From contig NC_134101.1 of NCBI RefSeq assembly GCF_000715075.1, forward strand, positions 133,004,237 to 133,068,236: DNA of 64,000 bases, read 5' to 3'. Source of the DNA: Nicotiana tabacum (Eukaryota; Streptophyta; Magnoliopsida; Solanales; Solanaceae). The notes beneath the pieces were generated by a model. That model searched no databases and was not told the DNA's origin. It worked only from the letters and a program-made list of their open reading frames with translations. How positions within the stretch are numbered: the first letter of the stretch is position 1; each line of letters starts with the position of its first letter. Positions 46,146-56,639 of the stretch are shown one piece after another. The position numbers were made by a program, and so were the translations under genes.

Positions 46146-48433
46146 GTAGACATGTGATTTTTGACCCTCCTCAATATTTTTCATATTTTAGCACGTAAAT
46201 ATTTAATTTAAGCCTAATATAGCTATTTCAACTATTTTTTGACTTCTTTACTTTATTTTCGTCATAAAAATGGAAAATTACGAAAAATATTTTAGTATGT
46301 ATCTTTCATAAAAAAATTTAAAAAAAAATACAAAAAATAGTACCTTATTTTTATCTTTATATAATTTTGAAAATATAAAAATAAAAACATATAATAGTTT
46401 CATGTTAGCTTTTGCATTGTGTAGTATTTTTATCTTTTTTTAAAATGAGTCAATTAAGGTGTTGGATCATAATTTTAAGAGTTTTTGGAGCCCAATTTTT
46501 GGCCCAATTCGGATTAGTTCATTAAGCCTAGGGACCCTTCTAAACTCTTCTTTGGAACAAAAACAAATAAAAAAAGACCCTAAGAACTTAACACAAAAAG
46601 ACCTAGGGACTAATTGAAAAAATACACAAAATAATAACCTAAACCTAGACTCTACGCAAAGAGAACACCTAAAAAATCAGAAGGCAGAGGACAAAGAAAA
46701 AATAAATGACGCCTAAGAGACTCTAATCAAAAATCAGCGCCGCAATACACACAGAAAGGACAGACCCAACCCCCGAAGCAGCCCCTCCCCGTCGCACCCC
46801 ACCTCCAAACGCCAACCAAGCTCACCCTCAACACACGCCATTTCAGCTATCTTCCTCCTCTGTCATCGCTGTTTCTAGCCATGACAAGACAAAAAAAAAA
46901 AAAAAAAAAACCCTGACGCTATAACCTAAAAGAGCTGAAAAGCAGCGCTGTTTTGGAATTTTTTTTCTTCATAATAAAACAATACAAGACTTAAAACACC
47001 GATCTGTTGTAGAACACCAAATGACCTCCCATCGATCCCCATTCCCATCATCGCTGCTCCCATCTTCTTTACCATAACTCGCCGGAAAACACTTACACAC
47101 AGCCCACACATGCACAGAAACGAGAGAGGGACAATAGCGAACTAGTTGAACTTTTGTGAGCATGACAGGAACGTGAAACTGGTTTCAAGCTTCGCTTGGC
47201 TTATTTCAGATATTGTCCATTCAGTTTGTTTTGAAATCGTGGTTGAGGTGCTGTCGGAGATCGAGGTAGTTCGTCGAGGTTCCGGTTGCAGTCCAAAATC
47301 GGATCCAGATTTCTGTTTTGGTGAAAATCCTGTAAGGTCCGATTCATACAATGCTTCTTGAAGGTTTATTGTGTGTTCTTGCTTAATATCATGCTTGGAG
47401 TCTGATATATTGTTTATTGCTGTGTGATTGCTTGTTGTTCCTGTAGTTTAAGTTTAATATGTTTGAGACTTCCTTCTACGGATTTGTTTGTTCCTTGTAG
47501 TTGTAAATCTTTGCTTTGCCGAGTTACTATCTCGTTGCTTTGTTTGGGAAGAATGTGATGAAGTTTCATTCGTGGTAGAGATTACTTTCTAAAACCATGG
47601 AACGACCTTTCAAGCCATCATGTCTTGCTTGAGCTGTGCGCAAGGAGAACTTAATTTTAAGTCAAAGGCTAATAAAAGGAAAATCCCATAAAGTAATAGT
47701 AGCAGTAATTATTATCTTATACAATTTAAATGTTTTAGCAAATTACTTTTTAGGTACGTAGTTTATTTTCCATGGCCAATTTATCAGTAGTTGCCTTTCA
47801 ATAGACATGAGTTGGTTAATTGTTGATTGAGGCTCGTGTTTACTCGAATTGGTTATAGCTGAACATGATTTTGTCACAATATAGAAATTGGATTACTATT
47901 CATCAACTGAACTACGTCAAATTAGATTAAAGGGGCTCGGGTGTGCATTTTATGTGACCCGATTCTAATTTCCAACAAGGTTAAATAGAGCGTGTCGTGA
48001 ACCACGGGTGCATTTCATGTAGCGTGACTTGCGATATATTTTAAATAACCTTGAATTCACTCTTTAAATGAATAAAAGCGGTTTTAAAGTTAAGAATGCA
48101 CATAGGTTTAAAAGTGTTTTAAAATCAGATAATTGAGCCAAAAAATAATAGTTGAGCGACCGTGCTAGAACCACGGAACCCGGGAATGCCTAACACCTTC
48201 TCCCGGGTTAACAGAATTCCTTACCCGGATTTCTGTGTTCGCGGACTATAAAACAGAGTCAATCTTTCCTCGATTCGGGATTTGAACCGGTAACTTGGGA
48301 CACCATAAAATTATCCCAAGTGGCGACTCTGAATTTAATAAATAAATAATCCTGTTTCGATTGTCACTTTAAGTTGGAAAAAACTCCCTTATATACTCCG
48401 TTCCGGGAGTGTAGTGAAAAAGGAGGTGTGACA
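46146..48433 (+). mobile_element. 5' LTR of element C
   Basis: 2288 bp, TGTAGACATG...GTGTGACA. It has the single-copy version of the A/B internal duplication and the conserved LTR 3' end (GGGAATGCCTAACACC, CCCAAGTGGCGACTC). A 20-nt A run lies near 46890. Short open frames at 46926-47361 recur in the other LTR and are LTR sequence. Confidence 0.85.
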
Positions 48434-48437
48434 GCTC

Positions 48438-48455
48438 TGGCGACTCTGCTGGGGA
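48438..48455 (+). other. Primer binding site, tRNA-Arg (element C)
   Basis: TGGCGACTCTGCTGGGGA, identical to B, 4 nt after the LTR. The following bases TCGAACCC continue the complement into the T loop of tRNA-Arg without interruption, then CTCTGGTT matches the anticodon-arm side. Confidence 0.9.
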
Positions 48456-49405
48456 TCGAACCCTCTCTGGTTCAGGGTTCAAGAATTCGAGCTTAGAATA
48501 ATTGTTATATTTGGCTATATTTATTATCTGATTTTATTACATGTTTGAGCCTAATATGCTAAATGTTGCTTTTACCGCTTTGATATTATCTGAACTGTAT
48601 ATAAACTGCTACGAAACCCCTCTCTTCTCTCTCTTCTAAATCATGGAGGAGTGTGCACTTCGTGTGACTTCTCTTCTGTTAGAGTCATATCCCAAATTTT
48701 AGAACAAGGTTCGGACAAGTTGCAAAGCCGGTGAAGCTTCTGTATTCCCGGTACGCTGCCCCCTCGGCTCGAGCTGTCCGCTCGGGTAAGCTAGGTCTAG
48801 AGCAAATAAACCCAGGTTTTTAAATCTAGTATAACATAGCCTCATGTCGGATCCCTAGTAGGAACGCTTGTTTGCATCATGTGTATTTTGACTTTGGGGA
48901 CTCAACACAGGGGTTGGGTCCGTCTAGGACAGGTGTACCCAAAAATCAAAAGACCATCTTGATGCATCTTACGTGTTACTTGCGTATCTGTCTGTTTCGG
49001 CTTGCATGTTGACTGGCTTCTAGAATAGGGAAAGAAAATGAAAAAAAAAAGAAAAAAAGAAAATCAAAAAAAAAGAGGAGAAAGAAGAAAAAAGAAACAA
49101 AAAGTGATAGGTAGGTATTTAGAAAATTCTGAAAATCTGCGAAAATTCTGAAAAAAAAGTCATTTCAAAACGAGCCAAACTTTTCAAGTGTCATGTTTTC
49201 CTGTTCCGTCAAAACTGAGCGAACTACGCGGGTCTGATTCTCACCGGATGTGAGATACGTAGGCAAACCTCATCGGTTCCGAACCATAATTTTCAAAAAA
49301 ATCAAAAAATATTTTCCTTTACTTCCTCTCTAGAAAAGTCTTTTTTAGACCCCAATTTTTAAAAAATCCAAAAAAAATATTTTCCATTACTTGCTTCTTT
49401 AAAAA
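48456..49405 (+). other. 5' leader of element C
   Basis: No gene. 48456-48990 aligns with the A and B leaders in reverse orientation (GGATCCCTAGTAGGAACG, CACAGGGGTTGGGTC). An A-rich low-complexity stretch lies at 49030-49110. Hairpin a follows at 49221. Confidence 0.65.
49221..49263 (+). ncRNA. CTACGTA hairpin motif, position a, element C
   Basis: GAACTACGC...TCTGATTC...GATACGTAGG with perfect 6-bp inner stem TCTCAC/GTGAGA around CGGAT. Same loop as B position a, but the stem is changed on both sides. Confidence 0.8.
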
Positions 49406-51123
49406 CTAATAGGATAGAGCAGGTTTGGAATGGCTTACTGCATTGTTTAGTGTTATATTCAAGACTAATAGGATTCCTGAAGAGTGGAGGTGGAGTACAA
49501 TGGTCCTGTTGTATAAGAACAAAGGTGATGTCCAGAGCTGTAACAACTATAGGGGCATCAAATTACTAAGTCATACCATGAGAGTTTGGGAGAGAGTGGT
49601 AGAAATGAGAGTGCGAAGGACGGTGTCTATTTCAGACAACCAGTTCGGGTTCATGCCGAGGCGATCTACCACAGAAGCTATCCACCTTATTAGGAGGATG
49701 GTGGAACAGTACAGGGATAGGAAGAAGGATCTTCACATGGTGTTTATTGATCTGGAGAAAGCGTACGATAGGGTTCCTAGGGAGGTCTTATGGAGCTGCT
49801 TAGAGGATAAAGGGGTTCGATTGACTATATTAGGGTGATTAAAGACATGTATGATGGAGCTAAGACTCGGGTTAGGACAGTAGGAGGCGACTCTGAACAT
49901 TTTCCAGTTATTACGGGGTTGCACCAAGGGTCTGCGCTCAGCCCATTCCTATTTTCCCTGGTGATGGATGCACTGACTCATCATATTCAAGGGGAGGTGC
50001 CATGGTGCATGCTATTTGCTGATGACATTATTCTAATTGACGAAACACGAGGCGGCGTCAACGAGAGGCTAGAGATTTGGAGACATGCTCTTGAGTCTAA
50101 AGGTTTCAAGTTGAGCAGGACGAAGACGGAATACCTCGAGTGCAAATTTGGAGTTGAGCCGACGGAAGCGGGAGTTGAAGTGAGGCTTGACTCTCAAGTC
50201 ATTCCCAAGAGGGGTAGTTTCAAGTACCTTGGATCGGTTATTCAGGGGATCGGGGAGATTGACGAGGATGTCACACACCGTATAGGGGTGGGGTGGATGA
50301 AGTGGAGGTTAGCGTCGGGAGTCTTGTATGACAAGAAAGTTCCACCGTTACTAAAAGATAAGTTTTACAGAGCAGTGGTTAGGCCTGCCATGTTATATGG
50401 AACTGAATGTTGGCCGGTAAAGAACTCACACATCCAGAAGATGAAAGTAGCAGAGATGAGGATGTTGAGGTGGATGTGCGGGCATACAAGAATGATAAGA
50501 TTAAGAATGAAGATATTCGAGAGAAGGTGGGCGTGGCCCCCATGGAGGACAAGATGCGGGAAGCAAGACTCAGATGGTTCGGGCACATTCAGAGGAGGAG
50601 CACTGATGCACCGGTGAGGAGGTGTGAGCGACTGGCGGTAGTGGGCACGCGGAGAGGTAGAGGACGACCTAAGAAGTATTGGGGAGAGGTGATCAGACAG
50701 GACATGGCGCGACTTAGGATTACTGAGGACATGGCCCTTGACAGGGAATTATGGAGGTCGAGTATTAAGGTTGTAGGTTAGGGGAGAGTTGTGAATATTT
50801 CTACAGCACAATAGAGTGAGACTAGCCAGTTAGGAGTTAGACTAAGAATGTCATTGGTCGTCTATTGATGCAGGGCTTTACCTGCTAGTTTTACTATACC
50901 AGCCATCTTTTTCGTATTTTGTATTCTGTATTTCATATCTATTGTATTGTTGTTATTTTATTATGCATTTATATGGTACTAATATAGCGGCTTCTGTTGC
51001 TTTTTGAGCCGAGGGTCTCCTGGAAATAGCCTCTCTACCCTTCGGGGTAGGGGTAAGGTCTGCGTACATATTACCCTCCCCAGACCCCACTTGTGGGATT
51101 ATACTGGGTTGTTGTTGTTGTTG
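49406..51123 (+). mobile_element. 5'-truncated RTE-type LINE inserted in element C
   Basis: About 1.72 kb flanked by the direct repeat TTGCTTCTTTAAAAA (49391-49405 and 51124-51138; the first three bases may belong to the GTT tail). It ends in CTACCCTTCGGGGTAG, TGCGTACATA-like 3' sequence and a (GTT)n tail, as in Solanaceae RTE LINEs and their SINE partners. 5' truncation is usual for target-primed insertion. Confidence 0.88.
49425..50781 (+). pseudogene. LINE reverse transcriptase, C-terminal part
   Basis: Three overlapping frames (49425-49838, 49835-50617, 50407-50781) form one RT protein with frameshifts near 49835 and 50510. Motifs: [54 protein letters not shown] and the active site [10 protein letters not shown]. 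The tail is [11 protein letters not shown] and RRGRGRPKK, typical of RTE elements. The endonuclease domain is missing through truncation. Confidence 0.9.
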
Positions 51124-51138
51124 TTGCTTCTTTAAAAA

Positions 51139-51588
51139 TCCTTTCTTTTAGACCCTAATTATTTTTTTTATTTTTTTTAAATATACAAAAATATTTTCTT
51201 TTAATTCCTTCCAAAAATCCAAAAATATTTTCATTCTCCTTTCGAAAATTGAAAAGAAAAATTCAAGATTCAAAAATAATTTCTTTTCTCCTTGGAAGTC
51301 TGTCCTTCATGAATTCAAAATAAAAGTAAAAGTCCAAAAATATGTCCTTTCTTCTTTAGAAGTTTTTCTTTCGAAATTTTGAGAAAAAAAAGAAAAAGAA
51401 GTTAAAATTCAAGAATTTTTTTTCCTCTTCTTTAGACGTCTTTCTTTTAAAAAAAAAATTCTTTAAAAAAAACAAATCGAAATCCAATTTTTTTTCTTTC
51501 TTCTTTGTAAGTATTTCTTTCGAAAAAAAAACAAATTTCAAAATCCAAAAAAAAGAGTTAGTTTATTTACTTTATTTCTAATCTTCCT
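51139..51588 (+). other. Pyrimidine/purine-biased spacer replacing ORF1 in element C
   Basis: Repetitive TTTCTTTTC/AAAAATCCAAAAA sequence with no ORF1 similarity. In A and B, ORF1 lies between hairpins a and b; here only this spacer and the LINE are found. Confidence 0.55.
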
Positions 51589-51632
51589 GAACTACGCAAG
51601 ATCTGATTCATGTTCCCACATGATACGTAGGC
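51589..51632 (+). ncRNA. CTACGTA hairpin motif, position b, element C
   Basis: GAACTACGC...TCTGATTC...GATACGTAGGC with perfect 6-bp inner stem TCATGT/ACATGA around TCCC. It lies about 210 nt before gag. Confidence 0.8.
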
Positions 51633-51837
51633 AACCCACATCAGGTTCGATCAACCATTGAAAAGAGAGATGAGAAAAAAAAATAAAAAAATTGAGAATG
51701 AAAAAAAGAGAAAAATGAAAAAATGTTGATAATAATAAGGACCGACCGAGTCCATTCTAACATGTTTTGTTTTGAATTGTGAAGAAAGTTGAGGTGGTCC
51801 ATTTGTGGTAAGCTGGAAACACAAGATCCAAGAAAAA

Positions 51838-53696
51838 ATGATAATTGACATCGAAGCTGTTACAAGTGCTCAAGAGACTCAGGGTCAGAGGGTTCGACAA
51901 GAGTCTACTGTGTTTGAGAAAAATAGAATACTGAAACAGTAAATGACCGAAATGTGTCAAGCATGGGCCAGTGGTCAAGGACAGCCTCGTCATGAGTCAC
52001 AATTTGCTACACAACAAGAGCAGTACCACTTTCCTAAGTACCACTCGCACTCGTTTGATCTTCCTGCAAACATTGAGAAGCCTGCCCGAAAGATGGTACA
52101 TGAAGAAATGACCCAAAGAGTGAAAAGCTTAGAACAACGGTTGAAAAACATGCAAGGATTGGCAGGTCAAAAGAGTGTTGCCTTCAAAGATCTATGCATG
52201 TTCCCCGATGTCCACTTGCCGCCTGGTTTTAAGATTCCCAAATTTGAAAAGTATGATGGACATAGAGACCCCATAGCCCACTTGAAAAGGTACTGCAATC
52301 AACTGAGAGGTGCGGGAAGAAACGAAGAATTGTTGATGGCTTATTTTGGGGAAAGCCTTACGGGAGTAGCATCCGAATGGTTTTTGGATCAAGACACATC
52401 TCGCTGGTACGTCTGGAATGACATGGCACAGGCCTTTGTCGATCAGTTCCAATACAACATCGACATTGCCCCAGACCGCATTTCCCTTTCAAACCTGAAG
52501 AAGAAACCAAGTGAAAGTTTCAGGGAATATGCCATTAAATGGAGAGAGCAAGCAGCTCGAGTTAAGCCACCCATGGATGACCACGAGCTAATCACTGTCT
52601 TCCTTCAAGCGCAAGAGCCAGATTACTTTTGAAACATGATGTTTGCAGTTGGCAAATCCTTCTCGGAAGCAATCAAAATGGGAGAAATGGTAGAGAATGG
52701 TCTTAATACAGGCAAAATTATAAGTTTCAGGGAATATGCCATTAAATGGAGAGAGCAAGCAGCTCGAGTTAAGCCACTCATGGATGACCACGAGCTAATC
52801 ATTGTCTTTCTTCAAGCGCAAGAGCCAGATTACTTTTGAAACATGATGTCTGCAGTTGGCAAATCCTTCTCGGAAGCAATCAAAATGGGAGAAATGGTAG
52901 AGAATGGTCTTAATACAGGCAAAATTATAAGTCAAGCAGTTTTTGAAGCCTCAACTCAGGCTGTCCCGGTTGAGTCTGATAATTTTAGCGACACAAATGA
53001 GAAGGTTGAAGAAATCATGATGACATTAGGGTCGAGAAGAGGTCCTAGGAGAACATCTCGAAGGTATGAGCAACCTCATCAAGTTTTCCATGACTCCCCT
53101 AAACAGTATTATCCACCTCAGAACCCTCAATACTCTGTCGCTCCACCTCAATATATTGTCCAGCCGCCAAAACACCCCAGAAGGCGAGCACGAGCATCAC
53201 GAAATCTCCAACAGCATCCACAAAATTTTCAGGTGCCTTATAACCCACATCCAAGCCAGAGGTATAAAGGGGAACAAAGGTTGAAAGATAATTTTACACC
53301 AATAGGAGAGTCCTATGCAAGCTTATTTGAGAAGTTAAAGCATTATGACATGATTGCACATATTCCTCCAAATCATGTGGACCCACGTGCGAGAAGCTTT
53401 GACCCTTCTAAAAGGTGTGAATACCATTTCAATGCCCAGGGGCACAATTTTGAAAGCTGTCGGGATTTGAAAAGAGAAATAGAAAGGATGATCCAGGAAA
53501 ACCTGATTGTGATCCAAGGCAGTGACATCTAGAATATCGCGTATAATCCTTTATCTGCACATGATGATGCACACTTTGTGGGGATGATGCGTGGTGACAG
53601 GGAGTATGAGAATCCTCTCGGGAATTTGCTAACTAAAGTTAATGATTCTGAAATTGGAGAAGGCTATGCTGATTCTGATGAGCAAATTTGTGGCTA
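51838..53696 (+). pseudogene. Gag of element C
   Basis: Start chosen at ATG 51838 (MIIDIEAVTSAQ), followed by an in-frame TAA at 51940. The core contains KIPKFEKYDGHRDPIAHLKR, WYVWNDMAQAFVDQF and WREQAARVKPPM. A TGA replaces Gly after EPDYF and occurs in both halves of a 207-bp duplication. The zinc-knuckle region reads CEYHFNAQGHNFESC, so the second Cys is His. It ends after NIAYNPLSAHDDAHF and a stop at about 53696. Too broken to be translated whole. Confidence 0.87.
52516..52929 (+). repeat. 207-bp in-frame tandem duplication in gag C
   Basis: Copies start at AGTTTCAGGG (52516 and 52723). Period 207 bp = 69 codons. Both carry the same TGA after GATTACTTT, so the stop existed before the duplication. 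Only a few substitutions separate the copies. Confidence 0.9.
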
Positions 53697-53751
53697 AATG
53701 CCAAGCCTAGCAATTGAAAAGTCATTCCCTCCTCACTAGGAAGGAATCTTG

Positions 53752-54025
53752 GTAGCTTGTTTTGATGTTTTTTCTATTATATGGGTTATTTCAGGGTTGT
53801 GATCCAGATTTTATTTATTTGATTGAGTCAAACCCTTCTATCCCTCCATTCTGTTTGTGTGAGTCTTGTCTGTCTGTTTTGTTGCTATTTTCATTATTCG
53901 GGTTATTTTAGGGTTGTAACTCGTATTTTGGGTTGCTTGTTTAGTTGTAAACCCTTTCATCCTTTACTCAATAAAATACAGTTTGTCCTTTTGTGTCATT
54001 ATGTTCCTTGTTCTTTTCTCGCTAG
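53752..54025 (+). other. Remnant of the pro-RT intron, element C
   Basis: GTAGC at 53752 and CTAG at 54022-54025 match the B intron ends, and the flanking exon pieces are recognisable on both sides. Inside, a 110-120 bp segment (TTATTYYAGGGTTGT...AAACCCTT) is duplicated, making it longer than in B (274 vs 191 nt). Each copy keeps a GGGTTA/TRAYYC hairpin. Confidence 0.62.
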
Positions 54026-54101
54026 TTCTAATGACATGACATGCATGCGGAAATTTTGGCCAGATCTTAGGAACCGATTTAATCTGGAATTCGATAACTA
54101 A
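54026..54101 (+). pseudogene. Start of RT exon 2, element C
   Basis: Reads SNDMTCMRKFWPDLRNRFNL and then stops. It corresponds to SNDMECTVDLRPSL at the beginning of the B RT exon. The rest of RT, RNase H and integrase has been lost. Confidence 0.7.
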
Positions 54102-54672
54102 AAAAAAATACTTTTGAGGATGAATAAAGAGTTGGAATACTTTGGAACTAAGGTCGAGTAAAATTCACCTTCAAATCATTGTGAAGATCGGGCTTGAGGA
54201 TGTTTAATCAATTGATGTTTGTTGGAAAGTTTGTCACTAAGGGATGAAAAAAATGTCTTGTGACCACGACACACCAAGAATACATATATGTTCGTCAATG
54301 CTGTGATCACAAAAAGATACCATGTTTGACGTTCTTGAGGTTGGGAGGCCCTTTTTCTGCTACCCAAACACTTTATATCATTTGCTACCCCTTTTGAGCC
54401 TGTGTTATTTTTATTTGACTACCCTCTTTTGGAATCAAGTTTAGAGTCAAAAAAAAGGAAGAAAAGAAAAAAAAATTCATGTCCCAAGAGTACAAACTGG
54501 GACAATTCTTAGAAAGTTCAGAGAAAAAAAAGAATTAAAAGGTCCATGCCCTCAAAAATAGAAGCTGGGGCAAACAAAAAAAAAGAAAAAAAAAAGAAAA
54601 AAAAGAAAAGGAAAAAGAAAAGAAAAAAGAGAAACAGAAAGAAAGATGAAAAATAGTTTAGGTTAGATGTTT
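54102..54672 (+). other. Collapsed pol region and early 3' UTR, element C
   Basis: No coding sequence. CCCCTTTTGAGCC and CCCTCTTTTGGAATCA (54390-54436) match the stretch just after integrase in A and B. The deletion therefore runs from early RT to near the integrase stop. Confidence 0.6.
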
Positions 54673-54713
54673 GAACTACATTCGACCTGATTCCTTAAAA
54701 AAGGATACGTAAG
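54673..54713 (+). ncRNA. CTACGTA hairpin motif, position c, element C
   Basis: GAACTACAT...CCTGATTC...GATACGTAAG. Inner stem TCCTT/AAGGA around AAAA is perfect. The outer stem is weakened by two mismatches. Its place after the pol remnant matches A and B. Confidence 0.7.
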
Positions 54714-55052
54714 CAGACTCACGGTTCGGTCCAACCAAATAAAAATTTAGAAGAAAAAAAAAATAGAAAAATCCAAAAATCCCCAGCATCTAAAACTGGG
54801 GCAGAGATTTTATTTCACTTTTGAAAGAGTCGATTCCAAGAGTTGTAAGTCCACAACCCCCACTACTTTGAGTTTATTTTGAGCCTTCATGACGTCCTTT
54901 TTTTCCAACCCTATCCAAAATCCTTCCAAATAAAGACCTCCCGATATGCCTTCAAGAATGCCAAGAGAAGCATGCAATGGGCAACGGTTGTCACATGACG
55001 TAGAACACCGTCGAGTTTCTCACAAAAAGGGAAAGAAAAAGAAAAGAAAAAT

Positions 55053-55165
55053 GAGAGAGTCTTATTAGTGAAAACCCTCACGGGCACTGTAAAACGACGA
55101 TAAACAGAGATGAATAAATGAGAGAGACTTGTTGGTGAAAACCCCTCGGGGCACCACTAGTCGAA
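55053..55165 (+). repeat. Second hairpin repeat, two copies, element C
   Basis: Cores GTGAAAACCCTCACGGGCAC (55068-55087) and GTGAAAACCCCTCGGGGCAC (55135-55154), 67 bp apart, each after GAGAG(A)GTCTTAT/GACTTGT. The inner stem is CCC/GGG or CCCC/GGGG where A and B have CCT/AGG. Confidence 0.72.
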
Positions 55166-56017
55166 AGTGAGTCGCGAAGTTGATGAAAAGAATTGGCACG
55201 GATATGCCCGACTTCAAAGATCATAAGAATGGTAAAAGGAAGGATTGTATTAGTTTGATAGATCAGGCCGTTGAGTCCAAAATGCATGTCATGATCATTA
55301 AGGCTAGTTATTGAAAAAAAAGAAAAAAATTCTTCCTTCTGTCCTTCTGACAGGAGAATTTCTTGTTAATATTTATTTCTTTGCGTCATTGTATCCTTCA
55401 CCCTGAGTTAATCCTTCTCAAAACAAGAAAGAAAAGATTTCAAAATCTGCTACCAGCTTTTTAGTTGTACAAAGTAAATTTGGCTAGCAAACTCAGTTGT
55501 TAATGTCAACATGCCTTGAGGATTCATACAAAGGCTCCCCCAAAAGACTCTTGTTAGCTTGCTTGGTGCAAACAAAGATAACTTGTGATTCTCTCTGAGA
55601 GACAAATTTCTCAAAAGTAGGAAGTCATTCAAGATATCAGAAAAGGTCATCTAAGAAAAGATCTCCAGTTGGGATAATGCTGATTGAGCCAGAAATACAA
55701 TGGTACCGGGTGTGAAACAATTAGAGTTGATTCAGAGCAAAAGTCTCTTGAAGCCGACTCAAGCTGATTGAGCAGAAGCCAAGCTGCCCAAGACTTAAGG
55801 CCACAAACCGACCACCATTTTTAAAACTGACAAATTTCTTTGTATGAAACAGGAACAAAGTGGTGCAGGGAAAGTTATTCAAAAAGAGAAAAAATATGAA
55901 AAAAAAAGAGAAGAAGGAGAAAAGACGAGAAGAGCCGACAAAGGGAAGTTTCTCAAATCTTGGCCTTTGTTTGTCTTGCTATTGTGCATAAAATCTTGCC
56001 ATTTATCTTCATATTTT
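55166..56017 (+). other. 3' UTR of element C, no gene
   Basis: Non-coding. AT-rich with A-rich tracts at 55317-55330 and 55880-55925. I find no match to A or B here beyond base composition. Confidence 0.5.
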
Positions 56018-56575
56018 TCCTCCTAGGATAAAAAGTCCTAGTCTGATGGATTTTCCTCCCAATCGAAATCCTAGTCTGATGAACTTTCTCCTAGGATAGA
56101 AATCTTAGTCTGGTGAATCTTTCTCCAAGGTATCAAAAAAAAGAAAAAGAAGAAGAAAAGAAACCTAGTCTGATGAACTTTCTCTAGGATCAAAATCTTA
56201 GTCTGATGAATTTTTCTCCTAAAATAGAAGACCTAGTCTGATGAACTTTATCCTAGGATAGAAATCTTAGTCTGATGAATCTTTCTCCTAAGATAACAAA
56301 AAGAGGACCTAGTCTGATGAACTTTCTCCTAGGATCAAAATCTTAGTCTGATGAATTTTTCTCCTAAGATAGAAAACATAGTCTGATGAATTTTCTCCTA
56401 GGATAAACGTCTTAGTCAGATGAATCTTTCTCCTAAGATACCAAAAACAAAAAAAGAAAAAAGAAAAAGGACCTAGTTTGATGAATTTTCTCCTAGGATT
56501 AACGTCTTAGTCTGATGAATCTTTCTCCTAAGATAGAAAAACTAGTCTGACGAATTTTCTCCTAGGATATTTTAA
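56018..56575 (+). repeat. 3' UTR minisatellite of element C (alternating hairpins)
   Basis: About 14 half-units of roughly 30 bp built on AGTCTGATGAAT and TTTCTCCTA. Two types alternate: CCTAGTCTGATGAA...CTCCTAGG (stem CCTAG/CTAGG) and ATCTTAG...CTAAGAT (stem of up to 7 bp). The stems differ at both arms, so each unit stays able to fold. A-rich insertions interrupt the array. Confidence 0.8.
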
Positions 56576-56639
56576 AAAAAGAAGAAGTCTGGATTTGAAA
56601 AAAAGAGGTCAATTTTTAGTTTTCTTAAGTTATCAATGT

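Noticed and set aside
47142..47361. Small open frames present in both C LTRs
   Set aside because: They are duplicated because the LTRs are; overlapping frames on both strands and no domain.
51000..51123. Separate SINE insertion
   Set aside because: The (GTT)n tail is continuous with the LINE RT frame and lies inside the LINE target duplication, so it is the LINE 3' end.
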